This document shows, piece after piece, positions 9,676-18,693 of a stretch of 64,000 nt of DNA. Each line of letters opens with the position of its first letter. Positions within the stretch are counted from its first letter, which is position 1. The notes under the pieces are model-generated. The model saw nothing but the letters and a program-made list of their open reading frames with translations, was not told the DNA's origin and did no database searches. The position numbers were made by a program, and so were the translations under genes. The stretch spans positions 272 to 64,271 of the forward strand of contig WVZL01000010.1 in the NCBI GenBank assembly GCA_011772495.1, in the 5' to 3' direction. The DNA comes from Candidatus Aminicenantota bacterium (GTDB lineage: Bacteria > Acidobacteriota > Aminicenantia > Aminicenantales > Aminicenantaceae).

Positions 9676-10776
9676 ATGAAACTGATTGTGGGAACCAAAC
9701 TTAAGAAAGCAAGGGAAGATATTGGTCTCACTCAAGAGGCTCTGGCAGAGGCTGTAGGCCTCTCCAGCGAATACATCTCTCTTCTTGAATCGGGCAAAAG
9801 AACGCCAAGTCTTGAGACACTCACCAATATCTCTAGCTACCTAAAAAAGGAAATTTCCTATTTCATGAAAAAAAAGGGGTCATCTTTTGATATCCTTCTG
9901 GGAGGAGAAAGGCTTGATAAGAATGCAAGACGAGAGCTTAAGAAATTCCAAAACTATTCTGAAGAATATATCAATCTAGAGGAATTGACAGGCTACCGTT
10001 TGGATTTAGCTCCTCTTTACTCTCATGTTTCTGCCGAGAGAATGGCAGATGAGGAAAGATGCAGGCTAGGGCTTAGGAGTGAACCAATTCGTAATATTTT
10101 TTCGTTGATGGAGTTCAATGGGTGCCGAGTTGTAAGGCAGCCCCTACCAGAAGAATCTCAGATATCAGGAATCTTCATTCATCTAGAAGAGAAGGAAGCT
10201 TCTTTCGCGCTCATAAACTCCCTGCTGTCACCTGGTGAACAAATTTTTGTTGCTGCTCATGAGTACTGCCATTACTTGAAAGACAGGAACGAAGGCCCGA
10301 TTGTCGACAATCCTGATATTTTTGTCGATGAGTTCCTATCTCTGTACCATCCTAGAGAGAAGTTTGCTCAGGCTTTTGCCGCTCAATTCTTAATGCCGCC
10401 TGCTAAAGTGAGCGAAATCATAAGTAAAAATTTGCGTTCGAATAAATTGAGATTTGAAGATGTCATCTATCTCAAACGTTATTTCGGTGTTAGCATCTTT
10501 GCCATGCTGCGAACTCTAAGAAAATTGGGATACCTTTCTATGGCTGAATATGAAGAATGCCTGCAGTTTGATCCTGGTTTTCAGGAAGAAGCTCTTTTTG
10601 GCAACTTAGATGAAGAAAGGGGAATAAAAAGACGCAAAGGCAGACCCTATGTCTCAGATAGGTTCAGAATTCTAGCCATCAAGGCTTTTAAGAAGAGAAA
10701 GGTCAGCGCTGAGAAGTTATCAGAAATGCTGGCCCAAGATAAGGATAAGGTCGTCTTATTGCTCACTAAATCATAA
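9676..10776 (+). CDS. XRE-type HTH regulator with ImmA/IrrE-type metallopeptidase domain
   Basis: 366 residues from the ATG; a GTG at 9667 adds three. The N-terminal helix-turn-helix (about 5-65) reads KLKKAREDIGLTQEALAEAV...GLSSEYISLLESGKRTPS. The middle is an ImmA/IrrE-like Zn protease with HEYCH (198-202 counted from the GTG) and a downstream Glu in EKFAQAFAAQFLMP. In known systems such proteins cleave or sense a partner repressor, or control stress genes; here both functions are in one chain and no separate target repressor is adjacent. No phage or integrase genes are nearby. The next gene on the same strand is the ADP-ribosylglycohydrolase 200 bp away. Confidence 0.9.
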   Translation: MKLIVGTKLKKAREDIGLTQEALAEAVGLSSEYISLLESGKRTPSLETLTNISSYLKKEISYFMKKKGSSFDILLGGERLDKNARRELKKFQNYSEEYINLEELTGYRLDLAPLYSHVSAERMADEERCRLGLRSEPIRNIFSLMEFNGCRVVRQPLPEESQISGIFIHLEEKEASFALINSLLSPGEQIFVAAHEYCHYLKDRNEGPIVDNPDIFVDEFLSLYHPREKFAQAFAAQFLMPPAKVSEIISKNLRSNKLRFEDVIYLKRYFGVSIFAMLRTLRKLGYLSMAEYEECLQFDPGFQEEALFGNLDEERGIKRRKGRPYVSDRFRILAIKAFKKRKVSAEKLSEMLAQDKDKVVLLLTKS

Positions 10777-10976
10777 CTGCCTGCCTGTTAATCCTACCCC
10801 CTAAAAAACCATCTCCTATCGACCCAAATATTTGAAATTCCGAAGAAAATTCAGATTATTCAAATGATTTAATTTAAACACTTTAAGTGAAATTTTGGAG
10901 GAAATAAACTGGGAAAAGGGAGAAAAAAAATATAAATATCGTCTCCAGAATCGACTAAATTAACGGAGGAGGAACT

Positions 10977-11963
10977 ATGATAAACAAATATAATGGTTGC
11001 CTCCTTGGTCTTGCCATTGGCGATGCCCTGGGGGCACCTGTGGAATCTCTTTCCTTACCTGAAATAAAGCGAAAATACGGAGAAAGGGGTATTACTGATT
11101 TTGATGCCTGGGATAGATTCAGGCCCGGTTCCTACAGCGAAGACACTCAGATGTCTCTGGTCACAGCCATAGGCTGCATCAAAGCCTACCAGAGCATCAT
11201 GTATAACCGAGAAGATAGCTCGACTGATATTATTTATAGAGGATACCTAGAATGGCTTAATGCTCAGAAGAATCCGTTCTGGTTAAGATATAGTGGAAAC
11301 ACAATCCAGAGTGCTTTAGAGAGCGGAAGGATGGGTACTATCGAGAATCCCATAAATAATAGCAAAGATTGTAACGGGCTGATGCGCACAGCTGCTGTAG
11401 GTTTGGCTTTTCCTTCAGATATGGCTTTTCGTGAAGGCGCCGAATACGCTGCCATTACTCATGGTCATCCCTCTGGATATCTTCCGGCTGGATTTCTATC
11501 TAAAATGATTGCCCATATCATTGAGGGAAGCACCCTTCGAGAGGCTGTTGAGATGAGCAAAAAGAAGCTCATGACGTACGAAAACCACGAAGAAACACTG
11601 AGAGGAATAGACTCTGCGATTGAATTCTCTTTGAGCCGCGAGCCCGTCGAGAAGGCAATCCAGGCTATAGGAGAAGAACGCACCGGGGGAGAGGCGTTGG
11701 GCGTTGCCGTATACTGCTCACTAAAATTCTTCTATGATTTTAAAGAAGGAGTTCGAGCAGCGGTTAATCATTCAGGAGACAGTGATTCGACAGGGACCAT
11801 CGCTGGGGCAATACTGGGCGCCTCTCTCGGTGTTGAGGCTATACCTGAAAACTGGATTCGGACACTTGAGGATGCGAATACTATCACCCAGATAGCGCAC
11901 GATATTTATAAAGTGTTCAAGATGAGAGAAACCCTCTCGATAAAAAAGTATCCCCTGAGTTAA
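10977..11963 (+). CDS. ADP-ribosylglycohydrolase (DraG/ARH-type)
   Basis: 328 residues. The family removes ADP-ribose from proteins or small molecules using two Mg ions. Motifs: GCLLGLAIGDALGAPVE near the N-terminus, YSEDTQMSL (first metal acidic cluster), HGHPSGY, and VNHSGDSDSTGTIAGAILGA, the second metal site. The acidic residues of both clusters are present, so activity is likely. GGAGGAGG 4-5 nt upstream of the ATG is one of the strongest ribosome sites in the window. No ADP-ribosyltransferase or dinitrogenase reductase gene is adjacent, so the substrate is open. Confidence 0.9.
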   Translation: MINKYNGCLLGLAIGDALGAPVESLSLPEIKRKYGERGITDFDAWDRFRPGSYSEDTQMSLVTAIGCIKAYQSIMYNREDSSTDIIYRGYLEWLNAQKNPFWLRYSGNTIQSALESGRMGTIENPINNSKDCNGLMRTAAVGLAFPSDMAFREGAEYAAITHGHPSGYLPAGFLSKMIAHIIEGSTLREAVEMSKKKLMTYENHEETLRGIDSAIEFSLSREPVEKAIQAIGEERTGGEALGVAVYCSLKFFYDFKEGVRAAVNHSGDSDSTGTIAGAILGASLGVEAIPENWIRTLEDANTITQIAHDIYKVFKMRETLSIKKYPLS

Positions 11964-12298
11964 TAGAGCCTGGTCAGCAAAACAGTCAAAATAACGACCT
12001 TCTTCAAATTCTCTTTTCATCAATCCCTTGCTCAATCTATAAAGTAATCTAAATATTCATTTAAAGGGGACTTTAAAGGGGACGGTTCTATTTTTTATCG
12101 ACAAACCAGTAACAACAGCCAACAGGGGAAAGAGAGGAAACTGCGGAAAAATGAAACCGTCCTATTTTATTCCAGGTTCTATCTTTTTTTTACATAAGAT
12201 ATATTTTTTGGATTAAGGTTAAGTTCCTGATTTCTCCCTCAATGATTTAAGATTAAAAAAGGCGTGAAATTCTGGTATGCTTTCAGAGAATTTTGAAA
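11964..12298. other. Intergenic region holding a REPIN-like element
   Basis: 335 bp without a gene between the ADP-ribosylglycohydrolase and the epimerase. It contains the degenerate inverted-repeat element described at 12078-12182 and, near its right end, TGGTATGCT (12273-12281), an extended -10-like sequence 17 bp before the ATG of the epimerase. I see nothing else. Confidence 0.5.
12078..12182. repeat. REPIN-like inverted-repeat element, copy A (degenerate)
   Basis: The left arm GGGGACGGTTCTATTTTTT (12078-12096) is identical to the arms of copies B and C. The right arm AAAAATGAAACCGTCC (12147-12162) is the imperfect reverse complement. After it comes TTCCAGGTTCTAT (12170-12182), which also follows copy B in near-identical form (TTCCGGGCTCTAT). 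The unit looks like a decayed, non-autonomous REP-type mobile element. Confidence 0.7.
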
Positions 12299-13303
12299 AT
12301 GAAATACCTAGTTACCGGAGCTTCAGGATACATCGGAAGCCATTTAATCAAAAAAATGTCAGAAAAAGGCATGAGCACGAGAGCTCTGGTTCGCCGCACG
12401 AGCAATACTAAGGGACTGTCGGAGCTAAAAAATATTGAAATTTGTTACGGAAATGTTAGAGACATTTCATCCTTAGAGAAAGCAGTCAAAGGCTGTGATA
12501 TGGTTTTCCATCTAGCAGCCTGTGTAGAAGATTGGGGAGCCTATCGTACCTTCTATGAGGTCAATTATTTAGGCACAAAAAACATCCTTCACGCTTCGAT
12601 AGAAGCCAAAGTCAATAAATTTATTTATATCAGTTCTGTAGGAGTTTTGGACCTATCAAAAAGGGGAGTCATTTATGAAGATCATCCTTATGGGCACTTT
12701 TCGGGTTATTACTGTCGCTCCAAGGCCAAAGCAGAAAAGTTGATAAGGAAGTCAAGCGATCTCATCTCCACATTGATTATCAGAGCTCCTGCTGTCTATG
12801 GTCCGGAGGATTTGCTATTCACTTGGAAGGCCTTATACCTTGCCCGCAAGCATCTCCTTTTTGTAATCGATCGAGGAAAAGGCATTTTTCCTTATATCTA
12901 TATAGATAACCTTGTAGAGGCCATTCTTCTGGCTTCCCATAAAGAGATGGCTGCCGGTGAAATATTCAACCTTGCCGATGGAACGAACACAACTGTGGGG
13001 GAGTTTTTTAATCACTTCAATCACCTGGTCGGAAAAGGGAATATTCGCCTTTCCCTTCCTTATCCCATTGCCTGGAAATTGGCCTTATTACTGGATATTT
13101 TCAATAAATTAACTGGAAAGCCGCCTCTTCTCTCCTGGACAGCTCTTGAGTTTCTAACTTTGAGATGTCATTTTGATGTTTCTAAGGCTAAAAAAGCACT
13201 CGGCTACGAACCATCTGTTTCACTTAAAGAGGGCATGGCCAGAGTTAAGGCCTGGTGGGAGGAAGAGATAAAAAAGCGAGGGCAGAAACGCAACAGAAAC
13301 TGA
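12299..13303 (+). CDS. NAD(P)-dependent epimerase/dehydratase, 3-beta-HSD-like extended SDR
   Basis: 334 residues from the ATG (an upstream TTG at 12293 adds two). Extended short-chain dehydrogenase: GASGYIG nucleotide-binding loop at the N-terminus, VFHLAA strand, YISSVGVL and catalytic YCRSK (YxxxK). The C-terminal region (FDVSKAKKALGYEPSVSLKEGM) is typical of sterol/dihydroflavonol/nucleotide-sugar reductases. The substrate is not deducible: no sugar-nucleotide or hopanoid gene flanks it. It stands alone between a REPIN-like element and the two-component operon. Confidence 0.85.
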   Translation: MKYLVTGASGYIGSHLIKKMSEKGMSTRALVRRTSNTKGLSELKNIEICYGNVRDISSLEKAVKGCDMVFHLAACVEDWGAYRTFYEVNYLGTKNILHASIEAKVNKFIYISSVGVLDLSKRGVIYEDHPYGHFSGYYCRSKAKAEKLIRKSSDLISTLIIRAPAVYGPEDLLFTWKALYLARKHLLFVIDRGKGIFPYIYIDNLVEAILLASHKEMAAGEIFNLADGTNTTVGEFFNHFNHLVGKGNIRLSLPYPIAWKLALLLDIFNKLTGKPPLLSWTALEFLTLRCHFDVSKAKKALGYEPSVSLKEGMARVKAWWEEEIKKRGQKRNRN

Positions 13304-13456
13304 TCTGACGTTGATCTTGTTCCTGGAACCCTTATCCTATTTTCAATTCATAGTCTGTAACTTTCAAGACTTACCTAATGACTTTTTTTATATCTTAAGT
13401 ATTCTCGAGAAAATCAGGTGAATATCGGCTCAGGGTCATAAATTTCTCTAATTGCG

Positions 13457-13471
13457 CTTCATGACATGAAG
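13457..13471. promoter_or_regulatory. Perfect 15-bp dyad, candidate operator upstream of the two-component operon
   Basis: CTTCATGACATGAAG is a perfect palindrome around a single central A. Part of it, TGACATGAA, recurs at 13486-13494 overlapping the -35 box of the histidine kinase promoter, 24 bp downstream. The arrangement suggests a regulator bound next to, and on, the promoter. Confidence 0.5.
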
Positions 13472-13484
13472 AATAAGCGTCTGT

Positions 13485-13514
13485 TTGACATGAAAGTCTA
13501 CAGAGTGGTATAGT
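13485..13514 (+). promoter_or_regulatory. Candidate promoter of the histidine kinase operon
   Basis: TTGACA (13485-13490), 18 bp spacer, TATAGT (13509-13514). GGGAAG lies a few bases before the GTG start at 13540. It is among the best-scoring promoters by eye in the window. Confidence 0.65.
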
Positions 13515-13539
13515 TTATTCAAGCAATAGGGAAGAATTC

Positions 13540-15906
13540 GTGCGAAAAATCCCTTTTCTACTTTCTTTGATCGCCGGATTAATTGTCATCATCATCTGCT
13601 TGTATGGATTCTTTTTGCTGAGGCAACGTCCAGGGCTTCCTACTGAAATTGACGCCAAAAACCTTATTCGCGTCGATGGAATAGAGATCGAACAAAGTTT
13701 GGATCCGGAATTCATCCTCAGTCAGAAGACAATCGGGGAGCCGGCGATTTTCTACCTAAAGACTGATGGTCAGGTGGAGAAAAAAGAAGCAAGGTTTGCT
13801 CCCTATTATACTCAAGCTCTATTTCCTTCCCTCTATCTCGTCATCGGCCTCTTCTGCCTCGCCAACGCCATTCTAGTTTTCCTTATGCGCTCAGAGGATG
13901 TAAGAGCACGGATCTTTTATTGGGTCTCTTTAGCCTTTACCTCCCTCATTATCATTCAGGGCGGATTCTACTGCTTGCGCAAAGACTGGCTTTCGTACCT
14001 TCCAGGAGTTTTATTCTATTTTTCTTATCCTTTGGCACCGGCTCTTCTTCTTCATTTTTCTCTTCATTTCTCAAAGATAAGGCCAAGAATAAACAAGCTC
14101 ATCATTTATTTTCCAGCTCTTATTTTTGTTGTGTTGCTTGAAGGCACATTTATTGGCACCGGCTTGAAGTCTTCGATCGAAATCCATCGGATCTATCAAT
14201 CCGTGATGTATGGCTTTCGATTTTATTCGTTTTTGTTTGTCTCCCTCTCGATCTTCTGCCTCATCATCAGTTATAGAAAGACTGCCCTTGAAGAGGAACA
14301 GGCTCAGATAAAATGGATATTTTATGGGCTCTTTGTCGGGTTGGGACCTTTCTTTCTCTTCCAGGTGTTGCCCCAGATTTTCAAAGCTAATCCCTTGATC
14401 TCAGAAGAATTGGCCACCGTATTTCTTGTCTTCGTCCCGCTGGCTTTTGCTTTTTCCATAATCAGGTTTAAGCTGATGAACATTGAGTTAGTCATCAATC
14501 GCAGCATTGTCTACTCCATTTTGACTGTCTTCACTGTCAGCGTTTATCTTTTTTCTGTTCTTCTTCTTCAAAATATTTTTGCAAAATTCTTTTCCACCCG
14601 AGAAACAATCATTTCTGTGTTCGGTGCTCTGGTGGCAGCAGTGGCCTTCCATCCTGCGAGGAAAAAAATTCAGGATTTTGTTGATAGAGCATTTTTCCGG
14701 ATGAGCTACGACTACAAGAAGAGCATTCTCAGTTTCAACGAAAAGGCCCATAAGATGGTAAGCCGTGACCATCTAACCGATTTTTTCCTGTCAAAAATAA
14801 ACAAGACATTGCCCTTAGAGTATCTTGGGATTCTTGTTTATGCTATTCAATCGGGAAGACATAAGCTCCTGATCAGAAAAAATGGAGAAAAGACACTCGA
14901 GGCTTTATCTTCTCTCACCTTCAAACAAGATAAGATTTATGCCAGGAAGAGTGCTGTTCGAACAGAAGAAAGCATGGATTTTTCTAAAGAGAAGATTCTT
15001 GAGGAAAAAAACCTAGAAATAGTCATACCTCTTTCCTTCCGGTCAACAGATTTAGATGGTCTCTTAACCATCGGGAAGAAAAAATCTGGTGAGAGGTTTA
15101 CCCGAGATGACCTAGAACTTTTACTCACTATGGCTAACGAGTTGGCTTTAAACCTAGAGAGAATCAAGCTCCAGGAAGAGGTGTTCGAAGAAAGAACAGA
15201 AAAAGAAAAATTGGATGAACTTAACCGGCTTAAGACTGAATTCATCTCGTCTGTTTCGCACGAGCTGCGAACTCCGATGAGCTCTATCAGAGGCTTGGCT
15301 GAAATTCTCCAGGCAGGAAAGATTAAAGACAAAACTAAGCGAGAAGAAATTTTGAATCTAGTAGCCAGCGAGAGTGGTCGTCTCTCTAGGTTCCTTCATA
15401 ACATCCTCGATTTCGGGAAAATTGAACACCAGGTCAAGACCTATGATTTTAAAAAAACAAAAATTCAGCCGATAATAAAAGAAGTGGTGAAATTTACTCA
15501 ATACAGATTGGAATCAGAAGGCTTTAGGCTCCGAACCCGCCTGATAAAGAAGCCTCTTTTTCTCAAGATAGATGAGGATGCAGTGAAACAAGCTTTGACT
15601 AATCTTCTGGACAATGCTATAAAATATTCGTCAGATACAAGGGAAATCATGATCGAGCTTCTTGAGAGGAAAAAGGAGATGGAGATCCAAGTCCAGGATA
15701 AAGGAATCGGAATTCCTCCTGAAGCGCAGGAGAAGATTTTCGAAGGGTTCTACCGTCATCCAGAAGCCCGAGACTCTAATCCAAAGGGTGTAGGTCTGGG
15801 GCTGAAGATAGTCAAACATATCATGGAGGCGCATCAGGGACAAGTCCGGGTCAAAAGTCAGCCGAATGAAGGAAGTACCTTTAGTTTGATCTTTCCAAAA
15901 CCATGA
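13540..15906 (+). CDS. Membrane sensor histidine kinase (7TM-type sensor, GAF-like, HisKA, HATPase)
   Basis: 788 residues, GTG start. Layout: TM helix 5-27; periplasmic PDZ-like segment about 35-90; about seven more TM helices 93-345; the linker HPARKKIQDFVDRAFFR (371-387) also seen in ComP-like sensors; a GAF-like domain about 400-560; HisKA with FISSVSHELRTP and phospho-acceptor His574; HATPase with LTNLLDNAIKYS, DKGIGIPPEAQEKIFEGF and GVGLGLKIVKHIMEAHQG. All catalytic boxes are intact. It overlaps the response regulator by 4 bp (ATGA), so the pair is co-translated. The signal is unknown. The phased operator and barrel gene downstream suggest an envelope or nutrient stimulus (inference). 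Confidence 0.93.
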   Translation: MRKIPFLLSLIAGLIVIIICLYGFFLLRQRPGLPTEIDAKNLIRVDGIEIEQSLDPEFILSQKTIGEPAIFYLKTDGQVEKKEARFAPYYTQALFPSLYLVIGLFCLANAILVFLMRSEDVRARIFYWVSLAFTSLIIIQGGFYCLRKDWLSYLPGVLFYFSYPLAPALLLHFSLHFSKIRPRINKLIIYFPALIFVVLLEGTFIGTGLKSSIEIHRIYQSVMYGFRFYSFLFVSLSIFCLIISYRKTALEEEQAQIKWIFYGLFVGLGPFFLFQVLPQIFKANPLISEELATVFLVFVPLAFAFSIIRFKLMNIELVINRSIVYSILTVFTVSVYLFSVLLLQNIFAKFFSTRETIISVFGALVAAVAFHPARKKIQDFVDRAFFRMSYDYKKSILSFNEKAHKMVSRDHLTDFFLSKINKTLPLEYLGILVYAIQSGRHKLLIRKNGEKTLEALSSLTFKQDKIYARKSAVRTEESMDFSKEKILEEKNLEIVIPLSFRSTDLDGLLTIGKKKSGERFTRDDLELLLTMANELALNLERIKLQEEVFEERTEKEKLDELNRLKTEFISSVSHELRTPMSSIRGLAEILQAGKIKDKTKREEILNLVASESGRLSRFLHNILDFGKIEHQVKTYDFKKTKIQPIIKEVVKFTQYRLESEGFRLRTRLIKKPLFLKIDEDAVKQALTNLLDNAIKYSSDTREIMIELLERKKEMEIQVQDKGIGIPPEAQEKIFEGFYRHPEARDSNPKGVGLGLKIVKHIMEAHQGQVRVKSQPNEGSTFSLIFPKP

Positions 15907-16586
15907 AAAAAATATTAGTCGTTGAAGATGATAAAGCCTTGCTCGAGACTTTAACGACTTCTTTGACCTCGGAAAGCTTCAAAATCCTCTCAGCCACAGA
16001 TGGGGAAAAAGGCTTTCAACTCGCATGCCAGGAAGAGATAGATTTGATCATCCTGGATTTAGTCCTTCCTTCTCTGAGTGGGATGGATATCTGCAGGGAA
16101 TTGAGAGCCAAAGGAATCATGACTCCCATAATCATGCTCACAGGGGAGAAAAAAGAAGAGATTGACAAGGTTTTAGGACTTGAGTTGGGAGCAGACGACT
16201 ATCTCCTTAAGCCTTTTGGGACGAAGGAGCTTCTGGCCAGAATTCGAGCTGTTCTCCGCCGCTCCAAACCCGAAGCTCCTGAAGTCGAAGAGTATTCCTT
16301 CGGGAATGTTTACCTGAATTTCAAAAAGCAAATTGCTACCAAAGGCAAAAAAGACATTTCTTTGACGGCTAAAGAATTTGGGCTCCTCAAACTCCTCGTA
16401 TCCCACGAGGGAGAGGTCGTGAGTCGGGACACTCTGCTTAATGAAGTATGGGGGTATGATAAGTTCCCCACCACTCGAACTGTTGACACCTTTGTTCACA
16501 ATTTAAGGAAAAAAATCGAAGACAATCCATCAAAACCTGTTCATCTCATCACTATGCCTTGGGCTGGCTACAAGTTTCAAAAGTAA
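15903..16586 (+). CDS. OmpR/PhoB-family response regulator
   Basis: 227 residues. The receiver domain (1-120) has acidic pocket E8/D9/D10, phospho-acceptor D52, T79 and K102. The winged-helix domain (about 130-227) has SLTAKEFGLLKLLVSHEGEV and a recognition region around TRTVDTFVHNLRKKIED. It overlaps the kinase gene by 4 bp. OmpR/PhoB-type regulators bind tandem direct repeats about 11 bp apart; exactly such a tandem array begins 26 bp after this gene's stop codon, in front of the Omp85-like barrel gene, making that region its most likely target. Confidence 0.95.
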   Translation: MKKILVVEDDKALLETLTTSLTSESFKILSATDGEKGFQLACQEEIDLIILDLVLPSLSGMDICRELRAKGIMTPIIMLTGEKKEEIDKVLGLELGADDYLLKPFGTKELLARIRAVLRRSKPEAPEVEEYSFGNVYLNFKKQIATKGKKDISLTAKEFGLLKLLVSHEGEVVSRDTLLNEVWGYDKFPTTRTVDTFVHNLRKKIEDNPSKPVHLITMPWAGYKFQK

Positions 16587-16611
16587 TAACAAAAGAGGGG
16601 CTTTCCTTTTC

Positions 16612-16650
16612 TTAACAAACTTTTAACAAAAACTTGACATTTTTTTAACA
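16612..16650. promoter_or_regulatory. Four TTAACA-type hexamers at exact 11-bp spacing: PhoB/PhoP-like operator
   Basis: Hexamers start at 16612 (TTAACA), 16623 (TTAACA), 16634 (TTGACA) and 16645 (TTAACA), each separated by a 5-bp spacer. One-turn phasing of direct TTAACA repeats is the known format of Bacillus PhoP boxes and, in different letters, of E. coli PhoB boxes. The site lies between the response regulator gene and the mini-ORF/barrel genes. No strong -10 lies at standard distance; TAGATT at 16671-16676 and TTATAA at 16685-16690 are weak candidates. Confidence 0.75.
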
Positions 16651-16695
16651 ACTTCAAAGTTGAGATCGGTTAGATTAGAGTGGATTATAAAAAAA

Positions 16696-16791
16696 ATGTT
16701 CCTACCCAAGAAGATGAAGCTTATGTTGATTGCCGCTTCGATCGGAGCGCAGATGCTCATCCAAGACAAGGTTAACAGAGGAGAAAAATGA
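16696..16791 (+). CDS. Possible 31-residue hydrophobic mini-protein or leader peptide
   Basis: ATG at 16696, TGA at 16789-16791. The product starts MFLPKKMKLMLIAASIGAQM: two Lys pairs, then a short hydrophobic stretch, then a charged tail. The stop overlaps the barrel gene's start as ATGA, the same 4-bp coupling used between real genes here. No good ribosome-binding site precedes it. It could be a coupled leader peptide, a small membrane protein, or chance. I recognise no family. Confidence 0.35.
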   Translation: MFLPKKMKLMLIAASIGAQMLIQDKVNRGEK

Positions 16792-17906
16792 GAGGAAAGA
16801 CACTTCAAATACTCTTGAGTGTATTGATTGTTCACTCCTTTGCAACGATAATCCCCAGCGTCTTAATTGCATCCGTTGATAAGGAACAAAAGGGCCATAA
16901 AAAATCTCTGAGTGTATTTCCGTATCTAATGTACGATACAGATATTGGGGTAGGATATGGGGGTAAGGCAAAATTCGTGAATTATCTTTCCAAGAAAGAA
17001 TCCTTTGACTTCATTGTTTTCAACTCCAGCAAAGGAGAAAGATGGTATGTCTTTATCTTTTCCGTTCCAGATATCGAAATTCGCCAAGGGAAAAAATATC
17101 CCTTCTCCTTTGACCTCAGAGCCGAGTATGATAAATACCCGGAGTACTATTTTTATGGAATGGGGCCAGACGCTGAAAAAGCAGATCAGACCACCTTTAC
17201 ATTTGAAAAAAAAGAGTTGCAATTGACGTTGGGAAAAGGCTTTTCTCCGAGATTGGTGATGGAAGGAAGCTATGTCTTCAAGAGCGTAAGGTATTTCGAC
17301 GTTGCAGAGGACAAACCCTTTACAGAAACATTAGAAGAAGTGGGAGAGCAGTTTTCACCCTTTGTTTCCCTTGTCATTCGCTATGACACCTCGGACAGTC
17401 AAATCCATCCCAAGAAAGGCTTTCGCCTTCTGTTCCAGAATGATTTTGCTGCGGAGGCTTTGGGAAATAGAAATGCTCGCTATTATAGGTATACTTTAGA
17501 TTTCAGAAAATATACGCTCCTTTTCGGCCGTAACGATGTCCTGGCTTTTCGGACTCTAGTCCAAAAGATCGAAGGTAAAGAAATTCCTCTTTTTGAGATG
17601 TCTGTTCTGGGAGGTGGTTCAATGAAGAACGCCATGAGAGGCTACAAGCTGAACCGGTTTAATGATAAAGGCAAATTCTTACTTAACATCGAGTACAGAT
17701 ATCCCATCTGGAAAAAACTGGGAGGGAACATTTTTGTGGATGGAGGAAGCGTCTGGCATTCTGGGAGCAAAGTAAATTTCCGCAAAGTCGCGGTTGATAT
17801 TGGATGGGGATTGAGGTATTATCTACAAAATTTTGTGGCCAGGTTTGATATGGGCTTTAGCAAAGAAGGCGTGGGTATTTATTTCAATTTTGGCCACATT
17901 TTTTAG
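16788..17906 (+). CDS. Omp85-superfamily (bacterial surface antigen type) outer-membrane barrel without POTRA domains
   Basis: 372 residues. A hydrophobic signal (about 5-29) is followed directly by beta-strand-rich sequence; there is no room for POTRA repeats. The barrel region carries FEMSVLGGGSMKNAMRGYKL, where MRGY corresponds to the VRGF/Y lid-lock element of BamA/TamA proteins, then LLNIEYRYPIWKKLGGNIFV and FVDGGSVW. It ends FNFGHIF, with the terminal Phe recognised by the Bam machinery. Patatin-linked or stand-alone Omp85 barrels of this size exist; function is unknown. It heads a run with the next two genes and follows the 11-bp-phased operator, so control by the adjacent regulator is likely. 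Confidence 0.85.
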   Translation: MRGKTLQILLSVLIVHSFATIIPSVLIASVDKEQKGHKKSLSVFPYLMYDTDIGVGYGGKAKFVNYLSKKESFDFIVFNSSKGERWYVFIFSVPDIEIRQGKKYPFSFDLRAEYDKYPEYYFYGMGPDAEKADQTTFTFEKKELQLTLGKGFSPRLVMEGSYVFKSVRYFDVAEDKPFTETLEEVGEQFSPFVSLVIRYDTSDSQIHPKKGFRLLFQNDFAAEALGNRNARYYRYTLDFRKYTLLFGRNDVLAFRTLVQKIEGKEIPLFEMSVLGGGSMKNAMRGYKLNRFNDKGKFLLNIEYRYPIWKKLGGNIFVDGGSVWHSGSKVNFRKVAVDIGWGLRYYLQNFVARFDMGFSKEGVGIYFNFGHIF

Positions 17907-17926
17907 GAGTTCAGATAAGAGTATCA

Positions 17927-18682
17927 ATGAGGCAAGATAAGGATAATATTAGTCTTTTTCTTTTTGTCTTTAGTCTTGCCTTCACTTTTTTTCATATCGT
18001 GCCCACTTTTCTCCCAGGTATTTTGAAAAAACCTCTCACTTGGGGAGACGCGATTGATTTTCTAACACCCCTCGCTGTGATTCCTTTAGCTTTCCTCGTA
18101 TATATTCGCGCCAGGAAAGCCTTGCCAGGTCAAGATTCACCGGGATCTTCGCTAAAGATTTTTAGGATTCTGGCCCAGATCTTACTTGGCCTTGGTTTTC
18201 TTTTTTATGTGGATGGCCATGGCCTTCATCTTGCCTCAAACGCTATTGCCCGGCTACTTCAGGGCATGAAGCAATCGGAGCTGTTCAGAGCGACCTATCT
18301 TTTTGATGAAATTATCAGCCATCTAATGCTGGATGGAGGGGCTTTCCTGATCTCGGTAGGATTAGTTCTTTTTTCCTGTAGGCTCGCATTCAAATCCCTA
18401 TCTTGGAAAAACCTTGTTTTCATTTCTTTAGGAGCAGTGTTTTATGGCTTTACCCTTACTGTAAATTGTATCGAAGGCCAGACAGTGCTCATTTACTTTC
18501 CTGCGGCAGGGATCGGCTTTCTGGTATCGCTTTTTCTCTATTCAAGGAATCGAAAACATAGCCTTCACAATCCAGTTCTTCTTTTTTTCTTATGCGGATA
18601 CCTCTTGAGTATCCTTCTTTTTTCCTACTGGGGGATTTCCCATTCAGGTTTTCCTCAATTCAGCGAGTTATACTGGATTTGA
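17927..18682 (+). CDS. Polytopic membrane protein of unknown function
   Basis: 251 residues with about seven hydrophobic helices (roughly 10-30, 42-60, 82-100, 138-158, 166-184, 190-206, 214-240). Polar residues sit at membrane edges in two striking places: YVDGHGLHLASNAI after helix 3 and FDEIISHLMLDGG before helix 4. Paired His/Asp/Glu at this depth suggest a metal site, as in some membrane hydrolases, but I cannot match it to a named family. It starts 20 bp after the barrel gene and ends 11 bp before the COQ7-like gene, so the three look like one transcript. Confidence 0.75.
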   Translation: MRQDKDNISLFLFVFSLAFTFFHIVPTFLPGILKKPLTWGDAIDFLTPLAVIPLAFLVYIRARKALPGQDSPGSSLKIFRILAQILLGLGFLFYVDGHGLHLASNAIARLLQGMKQSELFRATYLFDEIISHLMLDGGAFLISVGLVLFSCRLAFKSLSWKNLVFISLGAVFYGFTLTVNCIEGQTVLIYFPAAGIGFLVSLFLYSRNRKHSLHNPVLLFFLCGYLLSILLFSYWGISHSGFPQFSELYWI

Positions 18683-18693
18683 AAAGGAGATCG